A stretch of 64,000 nt of DNA. Origin: Saprospiraceae bacterium (lineage in GTDB: Bacteria; Bacteroidota; Bacteroidia; Chitinophagales; Saprospiraceae). A program made the position numbers and the translations under genes. The stretch's first letter is position 1. Every line of letters starts with the position of its first letter. The stretch spans positions 1 through 64,000 of the forward strand of contig JALHRR010000023.1 in NCBI GenBank assembly GCA_022841345.1, in the 5' to 3' direction. Positions 52,455 through 61,658 of the stretch are shown piece by piece. A model generated the notes under the pieces. It was not told where the DNA came from. It made no database searches and saw nothing but the letters and a program-made list of their open reading frames with translations.

Positions 52455-53447
52455 ATGAAAAGAAGAGCTGCAATTACCGGTATTCAGGGCTATGTTCCGG
52501 AAGATATCCTGAGTAATAAGGATTTGGAGAGAATGGTCGACACTAATGATGAGTGGATTACCTCGAGAACCGGCATTAAAGAGCGAAGAATACTGAAGAC
52601 TCCCGGTATGACGGCTTCTGATATGGGTAAAATTATGGTAGAAGGTCTGCTGGAAAAAACAGGAACCCATCCGGATGAGGTCGAATTATTAATCTGTGCG
52701 ACTATTACAGGAGATCTTATTTTCCCGGATACTGCCAATACTATTTGTGATAAAGCAGGAATCCGAAATGCATTTGGATTTGATATTAATGCGGCTTGTT
52801 CTGGTTTTTTATTCGCGCTGAATGTAGGCTCAAAATTTATTGAGACAGGGTATAAGAAAGTGATCGTAGTGGGAATGGACAAAATGTCTTCTATTATTGA
52901 TTATACAGACCGAACCACTTGTGTAATTTTTGGCGATGGGGGAGGAGCAGTAATGCTGGAACCAAATGAAGAAGGCAATGGAATTATAGATGCAGTCTTA
53001 CATGGAGATGGCAGTGGAAGACAATATTTGCACATGAAAGCAGGAGGATCTGCATTGCCGGCTAGCCAGGAGACTATTGACAAGAGACTGCATTATGTGT
53101 ACCAGGAGGGCAAAACTGTATTTAAACAGGCAGTTAAAGGAATGGTCTCAGCGGTTCAGGATGTCCTGAACAGAAATGGTATAACTGCGGCTGACTTACA
53201 ATGGGTAGTTCCTCACCAAGCCAACATGAGGATCATTACAACAGTATCCGATGACCTTGGAGTGTCACTGGACAGGGTGATGATCAACATCCAAAAATAT
53301 GGAAACACAACCTCAGGGACACTTCCTTTGTGCATTTGGGAATGGGAAAATAAACTTAAAAAAGGGGACTATTTGGTGCTTACTGCCTTTGGCGGAGGAT
53401 TTACCTGGGGAGCCACATTACTTAAATGGGCTTATGACCCCAACTAG
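52455..53447 (+). CDS. fabH: 3-oxoacyl-ACP synthase III
   Basis: The 330-residue thiolase-fold enzyme starts fatty acid synthesis by condensing an acyl-CoA with malonyl-ACP. Catalytic residues show in INAACSGFLFAL (Cys115), VPHQANMRI (His) and IQKYGNTTSG (Asn). WITSRTGIKERRI is the usual N-terminal block. It begins the fabH-efp-accB-accC series, although efp has its own promoter box 22 bases upstream of its ATG. The plsX and rpmF genes that often precede fabH are absent. Confidence 0.96.
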   Translation: MKRRAAITGIQGYVPEDILSNKDLERMVDTNDEWITSRTGIKERRILKTPGMTASDMGKIMVEGLLEKTGTHPDEVELLICATITGDLIFPDTANTICDKAGIRNAFGFDINAACSGFLFALNVGSKFIETGYKKVIVVGMDKMSSIIDYTDRTTCVIFGDGGGAVMLEPNEEGNGIIDAVLHGDGSGRQYLHMKAGGSALPASQETIDKRLHYVYQEGKTVFKQAVKGMVSAVQDVLNRNGITAADLQWVVPHQANMRIITTVSDDLGVSLDRVMINIQKYGNTTSGTLPLCIWEWENKLKKGDYLVLTAFGGGFTWGATLLKWAYDPN

Positions 53448-53464
53448 TTCAAAGGATAAATCTT

Positions 53465-53472
53465 ATATTTGC
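53465..53472 (+). promoter_or_regulatory. Candidate -7 box for efp
   Basis: TATATTTG fits TAnnTTTG and lies 21 bases before the efp ATG. A TTG at the right distance is lacking. Confidence 0.45.
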
Positions 53473-53493
53473 GCCTCATAATTAAAAATCTTT

Positions 53494-54057
53494 ATGGCTT
53501 CAACATCAGATATTCGCAATGGTCTCTGTATTACATTCAATAATGATATCTACAGAGTAGTTGAGTTTCTGCACGTAAAACCCGGAAAGGGAGCGGCATT
53601 CGTACGCACGAAACTTAAAAGTCTCACCACTGGAAGAGTGGTAGAGAATACATTTCCTTCAGGTCACAAAATTGATGATGTTCGCGTTGAAAGGCGCACT
53701 TATCAATATCTTTATGAGGAAGAAAATGGATTTAACTTCATGAATAATGAGAATTATGATCAGGTGACTATCAATAAAAACATGATTGACAATGCTCGTT
53801 TTCTGAAAGAAGGAATGGAGGTAGAAATTCTTTTTCATGCGGAAAAAGAAATACCTTTAACCATCGATCTGCCTTCTCATGTAATAGTTGAAGTTACGTA
53901 CACAGAGCCCGGACTTCGTGGCGATACAGCTACTAATGCATCAAAGCCGGCAACAATCGAAACAGGTGCCGAAATTCGCGTGCCTTTATTTATTAATCAG
54001 GGAGATATCATCAAAGTAGACACGACCACAGGAGATTATATTGAACGTGCAAAATAA
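53494..54057 (+). CDS. efp: Translation elongation factor P
   Basis: The 187-residue three-domain factor helps ribosomes stalled at polyproline stretches. The domain I loop reads HVKPGKGAAFVRTKLKSL, with Lys32 in the place of the lysine modified in E. coli. The C-terminal KPATIETGAEIRVPLFINQGDIIKVDTTTGDYIERAK is the full domain III signature. It lies seven bases before accB. Whether and how the lysine is modified here is not shown by the sequence. Confidence 0.97.
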   Translation: MASTSDIRNGLCITFNNDIYRVVEFLHVKPGKGAAFVRTKLKSLTTGRVVENTFPSGHKIDDVRVERRTYQYLYEEENGFNFMNNENYDQVTINKNMIDNARFLKEGMEVEILFHAEKEIPLTIDLPSHVIVEVTYTEPGLRGDTATNASKPATIETGAEIRVPLFINQGDIIKVDTTTGDYIERAK

Positions 54058-54063
54058 TAGCTT

Positions 54064-54573
54064 ATGAATTTCAAAGAAATACAAGAACTGATCAGAATGA
54101 TAGATCGCTCCAAGTTGGCGGAGTTCAAAATGAAAGAAGGCGAATTTGAAATCACGATTCGCTCTCAGAAATACTACGAGAACAAAGGTGCACCACAGTA
54201 TGCTCCTGCATATAGCCCTCCTCCTGCCAGTCCGCCTATTGTGCAAAATCAGCAGGCTGATCCGGTTCCTGCATCCAGCAAACCGGCCGCATCTGCAGAT
54301 ACTCCGGCACCTCCGGCAGTTTCTTCAGGCTTACTTGAAATCAAGTCTCCTATGGTAGGAACCTTTTATCGGTCACCATCGCCGGACAAACCGCCTTACC
54401 TTCAGGTAGGTGACATTGTCAAGCCGGGATCCTTGGTTTGTATCATTGAAGCCATGAAGTTATTCAATGAAATTGAATCAGACATCAAAGGTAAAGTGGT
54501 AAAAATAGTAGCCGATGATGCATCACCTGTAGAATATGATCAAGTGCTATTCCTGGTAGATCCCAATGTCTGA
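54064..54573 (+). CDS. accB: Biotin carboxyl carrier protein of acetyl-CoA carboxylase
   Basis: The 169-residue carrier holds the biotin that shuttles CO2 from AccC to the carboxyltransferase. The biotinylated lysine is Lys132 in CIIEAMKLFNEIESD. A Pro/Ala-rich flexible linker (about 45-90) joins the N-terminal helical part to the biotinyl domain. It lies 40 bases before accC. Length is normal. Confidence 0.96.
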   Translation: MNFKEIQELIRMIDRSKLAEFKMKEGEFEITIRSQKYYENKGAPQYAPAYSPPPASPPIVQNQQADPVPASSKPAASADTPAPPAVSSGLLEIKSPMVGTFYRSPSPDKPPYLQVGDIVKPGSLVCIIEAMKLFNEIESDIKGKVVKIVADDASPVEYDQVLFLVDPNV

Positions 54574-54612
54574 TTACATCCGGAAAGTTCGGTCGAAGTA
54601 AACTAATAATAT

Positions 54613-55953
54613 ATGTTTAAGAAAATACTCATAGCCAACAGAGGCGAGATTGCCCTGCGTATCATCAGGACCTGCAAAGAAATGGGGATTCCCACAGTTG
54701 CGGTGTATTCTACAGCTGATAAAGAAAGCTTACACGTAAGATTTGCAGATGAGGCAGTTTGCATCGGACCTCCTTCTTCAACACAGTCATATCTTAGTAT
54801 TCCAAAAATAATGGCGGCAGTGGAAATTACCAATGCTGATGCTGTTCATCCGGGATATGGATTTCTGGCTGAAAATGCTGATTTCGCTGAAGTGTGTCAG
54901 GAATATGGAATCAAATTCATTGGCCCCACTCCTGAAATGATCCGTAAAATGGGAGACAAGATAACTGCCAAGGAAACCATGATCAAAGCCGGTGTTCCTG
55001 TAGTACCTGGGTCTGAAGGTTTGTTGAAGGATATAAAATCAGGTAAAAAAATTGCTAAGGACATTGGATATCCCGTAATTCTTAAAGCTACGGCCGGTGG
55101 AGGAGGCAAAGGAATGCGTATAGTTTGGAATGATGATGAATTTGAAGAACAATGGAATACAGCCCGAAGGGAAGCAAAAGCCTCCTTTGGGAATGATGGG
55201 ATTTATGTAGAAAAATTTATTGAAGAACCACGTCACATTGAAATCCAAATTATCGGCGATCAGCATGGAAATGTAGCCCACCTTTCAGAAAGAGACTGCT
55301 CCATTCAACGTCGTCACCAAAAACTCGTAGAAGAATCACCCTCACCATTCATGACGGACGAGCTTCGTGAGAAAATGGGTGAAGCCGCTATTCTTGCGGG
55401 TAAATCAATCCGATATGAGGGAGTAGGTACAGTCGAATTTCTGGTAGATAAACACCGGGATTTTTACTTCATGGAGATGAACACAAGAATCCAAGTGGAA
55501 CATCCAGTTACAGAAGAAGTTATCGACCATGATCTAATTAAAGAACAGATAAAAGTAGCTGGAGGATTACCGATATCCGGAAAAAATTACTTTCCTCAGC
55601 TGCACGCTATGGAGTGCAGGATTAATGCTGAAGATCCTAATAATGATTTTCGCCCATCACCTGGTAAAATCACCTCTTTCCACAGTTCAAAAGGACATGG
55701 AGTTAGAGTAGATACACATGTATATGCAGGTTATACTGTGCCTCCCTATTATGATTCACTGATTGCCAAGCTAATTTGCAAAGCACAAACCAGAGAAGAG
55801 TGCATCACCAAAATGCAAAGAGCGCTGGATGAATTTATCGTGGAAGGTATAAAGACTACTGTACCCTTTCATCAAAAACTCATGCGAAATGAAGATTTCA
55901 GAAAAGGTAATTTCCATACCGGTTTCCTGAATACCTTTGACTATAAAGATTGA
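54613..55953 (+). CDS. accC: Biotin carboxylase subunit of acetyl-CoA carboxylase
   Basis: This 446-residue ATP-grasp enzyme carboxylates biotin on AccB. It carries [25 protein letters not shown] at the start, the glycine-rich ATP lid [56 protein letters not shown] with the catalytic region, and RINAEDP. The length matches the free bacterial subunit. A strong terminator follows eleven bases after the stop. Confidence 0.97.
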   Translation: MFKKILIANRGEIALRIIRTCKEMGIPTVAVYSTADKESLHVRFADEAVCIGPPSSTQSYLSIPKIMAAVEITNADAVHPGYGFLAENADFAEVCQEYGIKFIGPTPEMIRKMGDKITAKETMIKAGVPVVPGSEGLLKDIKSGKKIAKDIGYPVILKATAGGGGKGMRIVWNDDEFEEQWNTARREAKASFGNDGIYVEKFIEEPRHIEIQIIGDQHGNVAHLSERDCSIQRRHQKLVEESPSPFMTDELREKMGEAAILAGKSIRYEGVGTVEFLVDKHRDFYFMEMNTRIQVEHPVTEEVIDHDLIKEQIKVAGGLPISGKNYFPQLHAMECRINAEDPNNDFRPSPGKITSFHSSKGHGVRVDTHVYAGYTVPPYYDSLIAKLICKAQTREECITKMQRALDEFIVEGIKTTVPFHQKLMRNEDFRKGNFHTGFLNTFDYKD

Positions 55954-55963
55954 GATATAAATT

Positions 55964-55998
55964 AAAGTTGAGCCGGAATTTCCCGGCTCAACTTTTTT
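55964..55998 (+). terminator. Intrinsic terminator after accC
   Basis: AAAGTTGAGCCGG and CCGGCTCAACTTT form a thirteen-base stem with a six-base loop and a T-run. It ends the fabH-efp-accBC transcript. Confidence 0.93.
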
Positions 55999-56102
55999 AC
56001 AGCAATATCATTTAATCTCCTGATACTAAGAGTTGATTTTACAGTGTCATTGGTGAACAAACCTTCTAGAAGCAAGTATTTTAATACCTTTAGGCTCCGT
56101 AA

Positions 56103-56132
56103 TTGAAATAACCCGATTGAGACATAGCTTTG
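56103..56132 (+). promoter_or_regulatory. Promoter of the MsbA-like exporter
   Basis: TTG (56103-56105), 19 bases, then TAGCTTTG (56125-56132) matches the Bacteroidota -33/-7 pattern, with the ATG 31 bases downstream. Confidence 0.55.
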
Positions 56133-56163
56133 GCCCTTCGGCTATTATTTTCTGAAAATTTGC

Positions 56164-57981
56164 ATGAAAGACTTATTCAAAATACTTCGGTTACTCCGTC
56201 CATATAAGAGGAATGTATTTTTAAATGCCCTCTGTAATCTAATGGTGGCGTGTTTTACGATTATAAGTATTCCGGCATTAATTCCATTTCTCAGACTACT
56301 TTTTGGTCTGGAAAGTACTGATCAGACGGCTCCAACAGGTCCGCTCACTTCTGATAATGCACTGGATTACATGAAATATCAGCTGGTAGTCTGGATGGAT
56401 ATGTATGGCAGAGAGACCGTAGTTGCATGGATGTGCGTATTTCTGGTTTCAGTATTCTTCTTCAAGAATTTATTCAGGTACCTTTCTCTGGTAGTTCTCG
56501 CACCTGTCAGAAATGGAATTGTAAGAGATGTACGCCAATCATTATACAGAAAAATCCTGGATCTTCCGGTTGGATTTTTCTCTGAAGAAAAGAAAGGAAA
56601 CCTTCTGTCCCGATTTTCAGCTGATGCTACGGAAATGGAATGGAGTATACTGAATGTACTGGAATCTATCTTTCGTTCTCCATTTATTATTCTGGGAAGT
56701 ATCCTTTATATGCTATATGTAAGCCCGCAGCTTACAGTATATGTGGTCCTGATGGCTGTGATTATTGCATTTTTAATAGGAACAGTTTCCAGAACCCTGA
56801 AGAAGAATTCATCAGCAGCGCAGGGTCAATTAGGAGAAACCTTATCCATCGTGGAAGAAAGTATTTCCGGGCAGAAGGTGATTAAAGCATTTCATGCAGA
56901 ATCTTATTTATTCCAGAAATTTCAGCATTCTAATAATACATTTAAGAAAATGCTTGACAGAATCCTCTGGAAAAGAGATGCTGCCTCACCCATGTCTGAG
57001 TTCTTTGGAATAGTAGCCTTGGCAATTTTACTTTGGTTGGGTAGCAGGGAAGTATTCAATAGCGGTGTAGATCCTGCATTCTTTCTGACTTTTCTATTTG
57101 CTTTTTTCAATGTGATTGATCCTGCCAAACAATTGTCCAACGGAATTTTTAATATCAAGAAAGGAATCGCAGCTTATGACAGAATTGAAGAAATCCTTCA
57201 AATCGATACGCAACAGCAGCAAACCGGAACGCTTCATCCAGCTCAGCCCTTCGAGGAATCCATTCAATTTAATGATGTATCGTTCACTTATCCGGCTTCA
57301 GACAGATCTGTCATTAATCATCTCAATCTGACTATCAAAAAAGGAGAAAAAATTGCTGTTGTGGGACCTTCCGGAGCAGGAAAAAGCACCCTTCTGGATT
57401 TGTTACCCAGATTTTATGATGTCAATTCAGGTTCCATCCGGATTGATGGCCAGGATATTCGTGATCTGGATATGGCATATTTAAGGGGACTTTTTGGTAT
57501 AGTGACCCAAGACCCAATATTATTCAATGACAGCATTTATAATAATATAGTATTCGGTCAAAAGAATATCAGTACGGCTCAGGTAGAAGAAGCTGCCCGT
57601 ATGGCTTACGCACATGATTTCATCATGGAGGCAGAAAATGGCTACCAGACAATAATCGGAGACAGGGGAGTGAAATTGAGTGGTGGACAGAAGCAGCGGA
57701 TTACTATAGCCAGAGCTATACTTAAGAACCCGCCGGTATTTTTATTGGATGAAGCTACCTCTTCACTGGACACTGCCAGCGAAAGGATTGTGCAGGCTGC
57801 CATTGATAAAGCGATGGAAAACAGGACAGCCATTATCATAGCACACAGACTCTCGACTATTCAGCATGCAGATAGAATTTTGGTCATGCACCAGGGAAAT
57901 ATCGTTGAGCAAGGCACACATCATGAATTGATGCAAAGCAATACAGAGTACAGCAAACTGGTACAGTTACAGCATTTTTAG
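56164..57981 (+). CDS. ABC exporter, MsbA-like half transporter
   Basis: The 605-residue protein has an N-terminal membrane domain of six helices (about 15-330) and a C-terminal ATPase. Walker A is GPSGAGKST (residues 401-409), the signature LSGGQKQR starts at 505, Walker B is VFLLDEATSSLD, and IIAHRLSTIQHADRILVMHQGNIVEQGTH follows. It should work as a homodimer in the inner membrane, flipping a lipid such as lipid A core or a related glycolipid; a drug or peptide exporter is the alternative. It follows the acetyl-CoA carboxylase genes but has its own promoter. Confidence 0.92.
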   Translation: MKDLFKILRLLRPYKRNVFLNALCNLMVACFTIISIPALIPFLRLLFGLESTDQTAPTGPLTSDNALDYMKYQLVVWMDMYGRETVVAWMCVFLVSVFFFKNLFRYLSLVVLAPVRNGIVRDVRQSLYRKILDLPVGFFSEEKKGNLLSRFSADATEMEWSILNVLESIFRSPFIILGSILYMLYVSPQLTVYVVLMAVIIAFLIGTVSRTLKKNSSAAQGQLGETLSIVEESISGQKVIKAFHAESYLFQKFQHSNNTFKKMLDRILWKRDAASPMSEFFGIVALAILLWLGSREVFNSGVDPAFFLTFLFAFFNVIDPAKQLSNGIFNIKKGIAAYDRIEEILQIDTQQQQTGTLHPAQPFEESIQFNDVSFTYPASDRSVINHLNLTIKKGEKIAVVGPSGAGKSTLLDLLPRFYDVNSGSIRIDGQDIRDLDMAYLRGLFGIVTQDPILFNDSIYNNIVFGQKNISTAQVEEAARMAYAHDFIMEAENGYQTIIGDRGVKLSGGQKQRITIARAILKNPPVFLLDEATSSLDTASERIVQAAIDKAMENRTAIIIAHRLSTIQHADRILVMHQGNIVEQGTHHELMQSNTEYSKLVQLQHF

Positions 57982-58001
57982 AATTGAGCCTTCAGAGATA
58001 C

Positions 58002-61000
58002 TTATCGCGCAATGACAATTCCTTTTGTAACAGAAAAATCTTTACCCACTATTCTCAGAAAGTAAGATCCGGTGATTATTTGATGTACGTCAACGGTGAT
58101 TTGATTAGCGGCGAAACCAAGTTTTTCTAATTTTATGATTTGTCCCAAATGATTCAGGATCTGAATTTCTGTAAATCCTGAACTTCCTTCTAATAATACA
58201 TTCAATGAAGTGCCTGCAGGATTCGGGAACACTTTGAGATCATCACTCAGATCTGCTTGTTTTGTGGAGGAAGTAAATTCTGAATCAGTATTGATTCGGA
58301 AGGTATTTACATCAATCCAACCACCATTTCCATTCAGCACAACGAAGTCAAACGAATCTTCTTCCTCCAAATCAGAGAGGTGTTCATACAGAATTGAATT
58401 ATTGTTGATTTCCATCTGAGTAAATTGGTCACCTATTTGCAATATTTCCCCGTTGCGAAGCAGCTTACCTTTTTCAGGTGAAGAAACCAGCACATATTTT
58501 AGTGATGATTCATTTACTGATTGATCAAAAACCAGAAGGAAGTCACTGTTTACAAATCGCTGTCTGCCAGGTTTGAGAACCATCAAATCATTGCGGATTA
58601 AATCCGGTTGACTGCTATTGACTGGACCACAAAGTCCTAAACCCCATCCTAATAATCGACCGCCACTCGTGCCACGTGTATCCTTCACAGTTAAAGTCCA
58701 GCTTCCCGCAGATCTCTTTTCTTTGAAAGCAGAGAATGGCTGAGCTGGTAAAGATTGTTTCATTTGATTGGGTGGACATAAGAATTCAGTCAGACTCTCG
58801 TCAGAAAACCCAAAGTTAAATGCTCCTGCTGCTGCACCACACTTTCGCTGCACAAGTATGATCTCAGTCCCATCCGGTCCGGATAGGTAGAATTCCAATT
58901 CGTTGAACCATGAGTGATTGCCTCTTACTCCTGTAATAAAAACATCTGTCAGCTCAATATCATTTGTTATTTCAATACTACTCGTAATGGTGGGAGTTCC
59001 TGATGCAGAAATAGCAATATCCACCGGTTTGTCGAATGTCTCACAATTTACCAGGGCAGTATAGAATGTATTGACCTTGCTCCATTCGGTATTACTACAC
59101 TCATTAATTGCTCTGACCCTCCAGAAATAAAGGGTATTTTGCAAAAGCAAATCGTTCAAAAGAGTCGAGGTATCATCAATATTTAGTGAAAATTCCGGGT
59201 CTGCAAAATTGGGATTGGTCGTAACTTCCAATTCATAAAAAGATGCACCATTTACATTTTCCCATTCAAAAACCGGTACTACAGTTATTCCATTGCTCCC
59301 TGATACAGGAGAAACAAGTGTCATTTCTGAGCTGAGCGCCAATCTGGTAAATAATTGTACGGGGAAAATGATAGTATCAGCATCTTGTCCGGTTGCCATG
59401 ATCTGAAAAGAAATCGGTTCTGCAACTTCTCCTATATTGATTTCAAGTGCAGTATTAGCGCCCGGACTCAGAGGATTATCAAGAAAAGTAAAAGAAATAT
59501 CATTTTGCACTGAGGCATTGATTACTTCCAAATGAATGGGATGCGCATATCCAAGCAATGCCCTTGTTTCAACAGGTAAACTCAAATTATTTGGGACGCA
59601 AATGAGCTCTGATGGAGATCCTGCAATAAAACTAAAAGTAGGGGCTACAGGATCGACAACCCTGAAATTTCCTGGATTCACATCGAAAAAAACATTTCCA
59701 ACTGCTTTAATTTTAATCCTTCCCTGATTAGTTGCTCCTTCTGGAATGAGAACAAAGGCTGAGCCTGAATTGGGCACATTGGATACAAGTGTATCTGTGA
59801 AATCATTGCCTCCATTTCTGGAGAAGATTATGTCTACAAATTGACAATTAACGGGTGCTTTGTCGGTATTGGCCACATCCCATTTTATTTGAACAATTGA
59901 ACCAACAACCACAGTATCTGCAGGCATAGGTGTGAGTACGTCAAAGGGACCGGCTTCAGAAGTGCTGCTCAGGCTTAATGAAACCCAGTGTACACCGCCT
60001 CCATCTTCGGCAAAATCTCTGGCAATAAATTTAAAATTAAGTGGTCTGCTTGTGGTCGGAAGCACTTCACGCGTAGTACGTGTTCCATTAAGCACATTTG
60101 TTAATGCCGGAAAAATCCTAACCGGATTGGTACCGGGTTTTATTGACCTGAATAAAGGAGAATTTCCGATTGGATTACCCAATGCACTGATTGGGCCGGT
60201 ATCATATTGTTCCCAATTATATTGAATTGTTTGAAGGGTATCATCTGTTGCGCTTCCTTCCAGCTCAAATGGTGTGGAAATTGGGATGACTTTATTATTT
60301 GGACTTATAATCTTAACAATAGGGTCAAAATTGTCTGTGGGTATAATTGTAGCACAGTTATTCCCATTGCCATTTCTTGAGAAAGCAAATATCTCTTCCA
60401 GTGATCCCACATGAAAATAATCATCGGATCTAAACTGCACATTATTTGAGGCGCAAATTCCGGCATATGCCATAATGGTGCTTCCACTACCTGGTTCAAA
60501 TGATGTAGAAGCGTTTTCATTTCCGCTGCAATTATTAAATGTATGATTCCCTGCGAATTGATGCCCGATTTCATGACATACATAGTCTATATAGAAAGGA
60601 TCTCCTGTAGGACTTCCCAGCCCGGTTACTCCCCTTGCTTTGCCATTTCCACAGACACTTCCCAGTTGAGCTATCCCACCTCCTCCGGTAGAGAAAACAT
60701 GGCCAATATCGTAATTAGCTGATCCTATTGTCTGGCTGATAGTTGTTTGATTCTGCCCCAACATCGTAGAACCGTTATTATTGGCATACGGATCTGTCTC
60801 CCCGTCCAGATAAATTAACTGATCATTTCCATCAATGATGATTAATCTGATAGCCAGATCATTCTCATACACAGTATTCACTCTATTAATAGCAATGACC
60901 ATCTGAGCCATAACGCTTGTTACATTTCCACCATGAAACTGTGCATATTCACCGGTACATGCCAGAGCCAGACGATATGTGCGCAGATTAACTGCCGCGC

Positions 61001-61595
61001 TTCTTTTCTGCCCCATGAAGTAAGTTTTGATTTCGGGGTCTGAATAGGTTTCACTATTAGCAGGAAGTTCATCCTGATTATTTTCTACTTCACAGGAGAA
61101 GGAAAGAGCCTCACTCCGTGTATAATCGCTTTTAAAATAGACTTGATGGTCAGTATCATTCAGATTGCTCAACGGGTCTATAAAATAAGTTCCTTCAGCT
61201 GACAGCAGCATGGCATGCAAACCAAATTGTGTAATGCTCCCCCTTCCCGAAAATGTTAGACTTTTCAATGTGAATGTTACAATATCAGAATATTTGGCAG
61301 CAAGTCCCGACTCCATGATGGGAGACATTTTAAGACTAAAAGGAATCAAATCTCCTTGTGGATCGGGAAGAAAAACCTCAAGTGCCTCATTGTGCCTTAA
61401 ACTCTTTTGTTCGATTAATAATGAGCGAAGAGCCGTAGTATTTAATTCAAATACCGCATATTTTGAGGGCTGAATTCTCCTTTCTTTTACTTCGGATTCT
61501 TTAATGGAAGCAGTTTTCCAAAAGTTGATTTGTGCCTGGAGGGAAAATATACACAAATTCATGAATAGCAGGCTCATTATTGTCTTTAGATGCAT
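58002..61595 (-). CDS. Type IX secreted reprolysin-like metalloprotease
   Basis: The protein has 1197 residues. Signal peptide MSLLFMNLCIFSLQAQ precedes a prodomain (to about 200). The catalytic domain (about 205-425) has the zinc motif HEIGHQFAGNH, with His341, Glu342, His345 and His351, and the Met-turn region IMAYAGIC. Beta-sandwich or Ig-like parts and a fibronectin-like segment with FEWENVNGASFYELEVTTNPNF follow. A P-type proprotein convertase domain comes next (SWFNELEFYLSGPDGTEI, GSWTLTVKDTRGTSGGRLLGWGL). The end is a type A sorting domain (VFPNPAGTSLNVLL to GIVIAR). It is secreted or surface-bound and probably degrades extracellular protein. Confidence 0.92.
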   Translation of the reverse strand: MHLKTIMSLLFMNLCIFSLQAQINFWKTASIKESEVKERRIQPSKYAVFELNTTALRSLLIEQKSLRHNEALEVFLPDPQGDLIPFSLKMSPIMESGLAAKYSDIVTFTLKSLTFSGRGSITQFGLHAMLLSAEGTYFIDPLSNLNDTDHQVYFKSDYTRSEALSFSCEVENNQDELPANSETYSDPEIKTYFMGQKRSAAVNLRTYRLALACTGEYAQFHGGNVTSVMAQMVIAINRVNTVYENDLAIRLIIIDGNDQLIYLDGETDPYANNNGSTMLGQNQTTISQTIGSANYDIGHVFSTGGGGIAQLGSVCGNGKARGVTGLGSPTGDPFYIDYVCHEIGHQFAGNHTFNNCSGNENASTSFEPGSGSTIMAYAGICASNNVQFRSDDYFHVGSLEEIFAFSRNGNGNNCATIIPTDNFDPIVKIISPNNKVIPISTPFELEGSATDDTLQTIQYNWEQYDTGPISALGNPIGNSPLFRSIKPGTNPVRIFPALTNVLNGTRTTREVLPTTSRPLNFKFIARDFAEDGGGVHWVSLSLSSTSEAGPFDVLTPMPADTVVVGSIVQIKWDVANTDKAPVNCQFVDIIFSRNGGNDFTDTLVSNVPNSGSAFVLIPEGATNQGRIKIKAVGNVFFDVNPGNFRVVDPVAPTFSFIAGSPSELICVPNNLSLPVETRALLGYAHPIHLEVINASVQNDISFTFLDNPLSPGANTALEINIGEVAEPISFQIMATGQDADTIIFPVQLFTRLALSSEMTLVSPVSGSNGITVVPVFEWENVNGASFYELEVTTNPNFADPEFSLNIDDTSTLLNDLLLQNTLYFWRVRAINECSNTEWSKVNTFYTALVNCETFDKPVDIAISASGTPTITSSIEITNDIELTDVFITGVRGNHSWFNELEFYLSGPDGTEIILVQRKCGAAAGAFNFGFSDESLTEFLCPPNQMKQSLPAQPFSAFKEKRSAGSWTLTVKDTRGTSGGRLLGWGLGLCGPVNSSQPDLIRNDLMVLKPGRQRFVNSDFLLVFDQSVNESSLKYVLVSSPEKGKLLRNGEILQIGDQFTQMEINNNSILYEHLSDLEEEDSFDFVVLNGNGGWIDVNTFRINTDSEFTSSTKQADLSDDLKVFPNPAGTSLNVLLEGSSGFTEIQILNHLGQIIKLEKLGFAANQITVDVHQIITGSYFLRIVGKDFSVTKGIVIAR

Positions 61596-61658
61596 ATCCG
61601 GGAGTTGGCTTGGTTTGTAATTATATATTTTGACTCAACAAAAACTGGTTCAGAATTT

